Of a DNA stretch of 9,629 nt, positions 6,130 to 9,629 are shown piece by piece. The first letter of the stretch is position 1, and every line of letters starts with the position of its first letter. The DNA lies in contig JANYFI010000122.1 of assembly GCA_025362765.1 (NCBI GenBank), positions 1 to 9,629 on the forward strand. Reading direction: 5' to 3'. The position numbers were made by a program, and so were the translations under genes. The notes beneath the pieces were generated by a model that saw only the letters and a program-made list of their open reading frames with translations, did no database searches and was not told the origin of the DNA. Source of the stretch: Ferruginibacter sp. GTDB taxonomy: Bacteria > Bacteroidota > Bacteroidia > Chitinophagales > Chitinophagaceae.

Positions 6130-7434
6130 ATGAGTTTTACAGTAGCAATAGTAGGAAGGCCTAACGTAGGCAAAAGCACTTTTTTTAACAGGATGCTGGA
6201 GCAGCGCAAAGCCATTGTAGATGATATTAGCGGCGTTACCCGCGACCGCCAATATGGTATAGCTGACTGGAATGGCAAATTGTTTAACGTGATCGACACC
6301 GGCGGGTTCGTGCCAAAAACCCAGGATATTTTTGAAAAAGAAATCCGCAAACAGGTGTTAATTGCCATAGAAGAAGCCGATGTAATATTGTTTATGGTAG
6401 ATGTAACAACAGGCGTTACAGACCTTGATGAATCCATGACTCAAATGTTGCGAAAAACAACCAAACCTGTTTTTTTGGTAGTAAACAAAGTGGATAATCA
6501 CGATCGCCTGCTGGAAGCCTCAGAATTTTATAGCCTTGGTTTTGACAGAATACATTTTTTATCTTCTATCAGCGGAACAGGAACCGGGGATTTACTGGAT
6601 GAAATAACCGCTTTAATAATAGAAGAATCAGTACCTGAAGAAGAGAACTTACCTAAGTTCGCTATCATCGGCCAGCCTAATGTGGGCAAATCTTCTTTGT
6701 TGAACGCATTAACAGGGCAGGAGCGGACCATAGTTAGTGACATTGCCGGCACTACACGGGATACCATTCATACGCACTATAATTTATTTAATAAGGAGTT
6801 CATTTTAATAGATACCGCCGGTATCAGGCGAAAAGCCAAGGTAAATGAAGATCTTGAATTTTATTCAGTGATCAGGGCCATCAAAGCGGTGGATGAGGCA
6901 GATGTGTGTTTATTATTACTCGATGCCGAAAAAGGTATTGCGGCACAAGATCTTTCCATATTTGCAATGGCGGTTAAAAAAGGAAAGGGAATTGTGGTAT
7001 TGGTGAACAAATGGGATGTGATGCCGAAAGAAACCAATACCGCCAGAGACTACGAGATAGAATTAAAAAAACGTTTTGCTCCGTTCAGCGATTTGCCGAT
7101 CATCTTTATTTCAGCCCTGGAAAAAACCAGGATATTTAAAGCGATGGAAGTAGCGCTGGAAGTATATGATAGCCGTAAGCAAAAAATTGCTACTTCTAAA
7201 CTCAACGATAAAATGCTGAAAGCGGTGGAAGCGTATCATCCCCCGGTTGTAAGAGGTAACCAGGTGAAGATTAAATACGTTACACAATTACCAGTGGTGG
7301 TTCCGTCTTTTGCCTTCTTTTGTAATTATCCTGAGGATGTTAAAACACCATATAAAAATTATCTCGAAAATCAGTTGCGGCTCAATTTTAAATTTACGGG
7401 CGTGCCGGTTAGAATCTTTTTTAGAAAAAAATAA
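6130..7434 (+). CDS. der: GTPase Der (EngA), 50S ribosome assembly
   Basis: This 434-residue protein has two GTPase domains in tandem, the hallmark of Der. Domain 1 shows GRPNVGKS (9-16), DTGG (56-59) and NKVD (119-122). Domain 2 shows GQPNVGKS (181-188), TTRDT from 208, DTAG (228-231) and NKWD (293-296). A KH-like domain occupies about 350-434 and ends in a basic FFRKK tail. Der acts in late maturation of the large ribosomal subunit and is normally essential. Length is typical for Bacteroidota, shorter than the enterobacterial protein. The start is the ATG giving MSFTVAIVGRPNVGKS, which places the P-loop at the usual distance from the N terminus. No terminator is evident between era and der, nor immediately after der. 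Confidence 0.98.
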   Translation: MSFTVAIVGRPNVGKSTFFNRMLEQRKAIVDDISGVTRDRQYGIADWNGKLFNVIDTGGFVPKTQDIFEKEIRKQVLIAIEEADVILFMVDVTTGVTDLDESMTQMLRKTTKPVFLVVNKVDNHDRLLEASEFYSLGFDRIHFLSSISGTGTGDLLDEITALIIEESVPEEENLPKFAIIGQPNVGKSSLLNALTGQERTIVSDIAGTTRDTIHTHYNLFNKEFILIDTAGIRRKAKVNEDLEFYSVIRAIKAVDEADVCLLLLDAEKGIAAQDLSIFAMAVKKGKGIVVLVNKWDVMPKETNTARDYEIELKKRFAPFSDLPIIFISALEKTRIFKAMEVALEVYDSRKQKIATSKLNDKMLKAVEAYHPPVVRGNQVKIKYVTQLPVVVPSFAFFCNYPEDVKTPYKNYLENQLRLNFKFTGVPVRIFFRKK

Positions 7435-7501
7435 TTTGTTAATCTATACTAAGGTTGTTTATTAGGCGTTTATGCTGGGAATTTATTAATATGCAAATTT
7501 A

Positions 7502-7532
7502 TTTGAACAATTAAAAAAAGAAAGTATATTTG
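7502..7532 (+). promoter_or_regulatory. Consensus Bacteroidota promoter of the small lipoprotein gene
   Basis: TTTG (7502-7505), a 19-base spacer and TATATTTG (7525-7532) match the -33/-7 consensus of the phylum exactly. Transcription should start near 7536-7540, leaving a short A-rich leader of about 25 bases without a Shine-Dalgarno. It is the best promoter in the window and suggests high expression. Confidence 0.88.
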
Positions 7533-7561
7533 CACAAAATTTTTAACAAAAAAACAATATA

Positions 7562-7909
7562 ATGAAAAAATTAATTGCTATTCTTGCTGTTACAGTGTCT
7601 ATGACAGCTTGTAACAATTCAACAGATTCTGCTGCTGCCTCAGCTGCTGATTCTGCAAAAGCTGCTACAAGTGTTGCTGATTCAGCTTCAAAAGCTGCTG
7701 CCGCTACAATGGATACTGCAAAAAAAATGATCAGCAATGCTGCTGACAGTGGAAGCAAAATGATGAATAAAGTTGCTGACAGTGCAAGCAAAATGGTTGA
7801 CAAAGCTGCTGATAAAATGGTTGATAAAGCCAAAGAAGGCGCTGACAAAATGAAAGCTGGTGCTGATAAAATTGTTGATAAGGCTAAAGAAGCTGTAAAA
7901 AAACCATAA
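7562..7909 (+). CDS. Small Ala/Lys/Asp-rich helical lipoprotein
   Basis: The 115-residue product has a lipoprotein signal peptide with Cys17 in SMTAC as the lipidation site. The mature part is low in complexity. Residues 18-60 are rich in Ala, Ser and Asp, and 61-115 consist of 11-residue units starting with Ala-Asp at 61, 72, 83 and 101, with one seven-residue unit at 94-100. Many read ADxxxDKAKE, giving an amphipathic, alternately charged helix like LEA-type or apolipoprotein repeats or a rod-like coiled coil. No enzymatic motif is visible. Its role could be a periplasmic spacer or stress protein, in the manner of abundant small lipoproteins; this is inference. It is bounded by its own consensus promoter and a strong terminator, so it is monocistronic. 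Coding is supported by the lipobox, stop and flanking signals. Confidence 0.85.
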   Translation: MKKLIAILAVTVSMTACNNSTDSAAASAADSAKAATSVADSASKAAAATMDTAKKMISNAADSGSKMMNKVADSASKMVDKAADKMVDKAKEGADKMKAGADKIVDKAKEAVKKP

Positions 7910-7937
7910 TCTCTGCTATTAAAATAATTTAGTAAGG

Positions 7938-7970
7938 TCCTCCTGATTTTGTCAGGAGGATTTTTATTTT
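7938..7970 (+). terminator. Strong intrinsic terminator after the small lipoprotein
   Basis: TCCTCCTGA (7938-7946) pairs perfectly with TCAGGAGGA (7952-7960) around a five-base loop, followed by TTTTTATTTT. The convergent gene's stop codon (7964-7966) lies inside the T-run, so the hairpin may also end that transcript, although its left flank has no long A-run. Confidence 0.93.
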
Positions 7971-8380
7971 AAGGGGATTGTTTGTTGTTGACTGGCAGTA
8001 GTTTTATTGGTCGGCAAGTGTCCCGGCACATTTTTTTTCAATACCACATAGCAAATTGCTGCCAGCAGCAGAATCAATACAATAGCAAAAATAGCATAAG
8101 GTTTGTCTTTTATCCTGTGTTTGTTGCGGCGGGTTTTTGTTTTGTTGAGTTGCTTTTGTAAATTCTTATTCAATTCGGCTACATACAACTCAAGATTTTT
8201 TGTTGGTTGTATTTCCTGCAATCCTTCCACAGCATCATTCATGAAATCATCTGCTGCCATGTTTTTTTCCAGCTCGTGCTCATCAGCCTGCGATATATGG
8301 TGGCTCAGGTAGTCCATTAACCGCTGGTTATCGATGTCTTTATTGCTGTTGGATAATATGTCTTTTAAATCATTGCTCAT
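7964..8380 (-). CDS. Single-span membrane protein, probable anti-sigma factor
   Basis: The 138-residue protein has a cytoplasmic N-terminal region, a basic stretch (81-93, TKTRRNKHRIKDK) and one membrane segment at about 95-114, then a short outer tail. Residues 23-54 (DYLSHHISQADEHELEKN and DDFMNDAVEGLQ) resemble the N-terminal region of Bacteroidota membrane proteins coupled to ECF sigma factors. The zinc-binding HxxxCxxC motif of classical anti-sigma factors is absent; the only Cys lies in the membrane segment. Its start overlaps the end of the sigma gene by 11 bases, so translation is probably coupled. Positive-inside topology puts the N terminus in the cytoplasm, where it could hold the sigma factor. 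Anti-sigma function is inferred from position and resemblance. Confidence 0.75.
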   Translation of the reverse strand: MSNDLKDILSNSNKDIDNQRLMDYLSHHISQADEHELEKNMAADDFMNDAVEGLQEIQPTKNLELYVAELNKNLQKQLNKTKTRRNKHRIKDKPYAIFAIVLILLLAAICYVVLKKNVPGHLPTNKTTASQQQTIPLK

Positions 8381-8942
8381 GTTGTTGTAAACGCTCCAGG
8401 ATTATTTTTAAATTTCGCTTACCGTTTTGAATATTGCTTTTTACCTGCAGCAAACTATACCCAGTGTGGGCCGTAATTTCCTGGTAACTTTTTTTGTCAA
8501 GGTAAAACAAAGTTATGCATTGTTGTTGTTCTGTATTCAACTGCTGTACGGCTGCTTCCATTTGGGTAAGCGCAAGGTCTTTTGCCAGAAAGTTTTTTTT
8601 GTCTTCCGCCTCATCCGGCGTGGCCAGTAATTTTTCATTTATTTCCACCGATTGTTTTCCCTTGTCCCTTAATTTCATCAGGCAATGGTTTTTTGCCACC
8701 ATATATAACCAGCTTTTAAAATAGTCAACTTTATATTTATGCAGTTCTGTAATTGCTTTTAAAAAAACCTGCTGCACCCCATCTTTTGCCTCTTCTTCAT
8801 TCTTTAAATACTTCATACAAACACCCAGTAACAGCAAGGTATAGCGTTGCAGCAAAATGCCCAGCCATTCATTGTCTTTCTCCGCGTAAAATTTATTAAG
8901 CAGTTCGCTGTCTTCTATATGTTTGTATTTGTCCGGGTTCAA
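8370..8942 (-). CDS. ECF-type RNA polymerase sigma-70 factor
   Basis: The 190-residue protein has a region 2 domain at about 26-93, including YFKSWLYMVAKNHCLMKLR, which contacts the -10 element and core polymerase, and a region 4 helix-turn-helix at about 125-182 (KKSYQEITAHTGYSLLQVKSNIQNGKRNLK is split over 150-179). Region 3 is missing, as in ECF factors. No ATG is available near the N terminus: the frame opens with TTG at 8942-8940, and the first ATG would start at residue 43 and remove part of region 2. A TTG start is therefore proposed, with an in-frame CTG three codons upstream as an alternative. A poor promoter match lies just before it. The target genes are not evident. Confidence 0.9.
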   Translation of the reverse strand: MNPDKYKHIEDSELLNKFYAEKDNEWLGILLQRYTLLLLGVCMKYLKNEEEAKDGVQQVFLKAITELHKYKVDYFKSWLYMVAKNHCLMKLRDKGKQSVEINEKLLATPDEAEDKKNFLAKDLALTQMEAAVQQLNTEQQQCITLFYLDKKSYQEITAHTGYSLLQVKSNIQNGKRNLKIILERLQQHEQ

Positions 8943-9099
8943 AGTTGTCAGGTATAACTATTAGATGTAAACTTAGCAAAATTCCATAAAGCACTCATAA
9001 CTAAATCCCTCGTAGCAGCCTTTCATTTTTCTTTAACACAACAAGCCACACATTTATGGAAACTGCTTTATACTGTATCACATTCAATTAAAATTTTTC

Positions 9100-9629
9100 A
9101 TGAAATTAATATTGAAACTGCCTGCTACAATGCTGTTGCTGATTGCTGCTCTCAGTGCTGTGGGATATTTTTTTTGGTATAAAGCTAAATTTACCCCTTC
9201 CAACAATGTCCGGTCATTTGTTTTTACCGCAGGTAAAGACAAAGCCCTGACGTTGCACCGACTAATTGCAAAGGCCAGAGTTATAAAGGAATATAGCAAG
9301 GCTAATCACTATAACACTGAATATTGTTTTATGGTGGATATGCAGATTGCCTCCGGAAAAAAGAGATTTTTTGTGTATAATCTTCTAAAAGATTCGATTG
9401 AATATGCCGGGCTGGTAGCACATGGCTGTGGAAGAAATGCACAAAGTAACGGCGTCGAATTTTCCAATAATGCCAACAGTTTATGCAGCTCGTTAGGGAA
9501 GTATAAAATCGGCCTATCCTACAGTGGTAAATTTGGGCTGGCGTTTAAATTATACGGACTTGAAGTAACGAACAGCAATGCATTCAAACGTTTTGTGGTA
9601 TTGCATTCACTTACCTGCGTGCCGACGGA
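9100..9629 (+). CDS. L,D-transpeptidase-like (YkuD_2) protein, cut by the window end
   Basis: The frame opens at ATG 9100 and stays open to the last base, giving at least 176 residues. Residues 7-26 form a membrane anchor or signal segment. From about residue 89 the sequence matches the YkuD_2-type murein L,D-transpeptidase family of Bacteroidota: FFVYNLLKDSIEYAGLVAHG, then FSNNANSLCSSLGKYKIG, KFGLAFKLYGLE, NSNAFKRFVVLHS and CVP. Such enzymes act on peptidoglycan in the periplasm. The catalytic Cys, expected in a later SxGC motif, lies beyond the window, so activity cannot be judged. The gene is divergent from the sigma gene across 157 bases (8943-9099) in which I see no consensus promoter. 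Confidence 0.85.
   Translation, partial: MKLILKLPATMLLLIAALSAVGYFFWYKAKFTPSNNVRSFVFTAGKDKALTLHRLIAKARVIKEYSKANHYNTEYCFMVDMQIASGKKRFFVYNLLKDSIEYAGLVAHGCGRNAQSNGVEFSNNANSLCSSLGKYKIGLSYSGKFGLAFKLYGLEVTNSNAFKRFVVLHSLTCVPT

Noticed and set aside
7543..7848. Minus-strand hydrophobic reading frame opposite the small lipoprotein
   Set aside because: It is the antisense shadow of the Ala/Asp/Lys repeats; the plus strand has lipobox, promoter and terminator.
9084..9299. Minus-strand reading frame over the transpeptidase start
   Set aside because: It overlaps a plus-strand gene with clear family similarity and has no recognisable content of its own.

Overview
The window looks like chromosomal DNA from a Bacteroidota bacterium, most likely a member of the Chitinophagaceae or a near relative. 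The clues are an A+T-leaning composition, A-rich leaders with little Shine-Dalgarno sequence, promoters of the Bacteroidota type (TTTG at about -33, TAnnTTTG at about -7), a TonB-dependent receptor, tandem DUF2807 proteins, a YkuD_2-type transpeptidase, and an ECF sigma gene followed by a membrane protein of the kind seen in this phylum. No insertion sequence, phage gene or CRISPR array is visible. The genus is inferred, not proven.

Layout. (1) 45-2336, minus strand: a TonB-dependent receptor whose leader carries a clear TPP riboswitch, so it is probably an outer-membrane importer of thiamin or a precursor. (2) 2451-3911, plus strand: two tandem secreted DUF2807 proteins, an old duplication whose turn motifs stay in exactly the same register. 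(3) 3972-4829, minus strand: an esterase-family lipoprotein, convergent with the pair and separated from it by a bidirectional terminator. (4) 4859-7434, plus strand: the initiator tRNA, then era and der, two GTPases of ribosome assembly; together a translation and ribosome-biogenesis block. (5) 7502-7970, plus strand: a small Ala/Lys/Asp-rich lipoprotein with a textbook promoter and a strong terminator. (6) 7964-8942, minus strand: an ECF sigma factor and an overlapping single-span membrane protein, probably its anti-sigma factor. (7) 9100-9629, plus strand: the start of an L,D-transpeptidase-like gene cut by the window edge.

The observation most worth following up is upstream of era. An 11-base stretch, GATCACCTCCT at 5026-5036, is identical to the 16S rRNA 3'-end sequence that the Era KH domain is known to bind. 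Six of its bases (TCACCT) are perfectly complementary to era's own ribosome binding site (AGGTGA, 5092-5097). This suggests feedback control of era by its product, although a candidate promoter overlaps the motif, so it may not be transcribed. Second, the initiator tRNA has a consensus -7 box ending only three bases before its first nucleotide, so it may be made almost without a 5' leader. The remaining genes are ordinary members of known families. No stretch longer than 300 bases lacks a gene; the largest gap (2211-2450) holds the riboswitch and a direct repeat.
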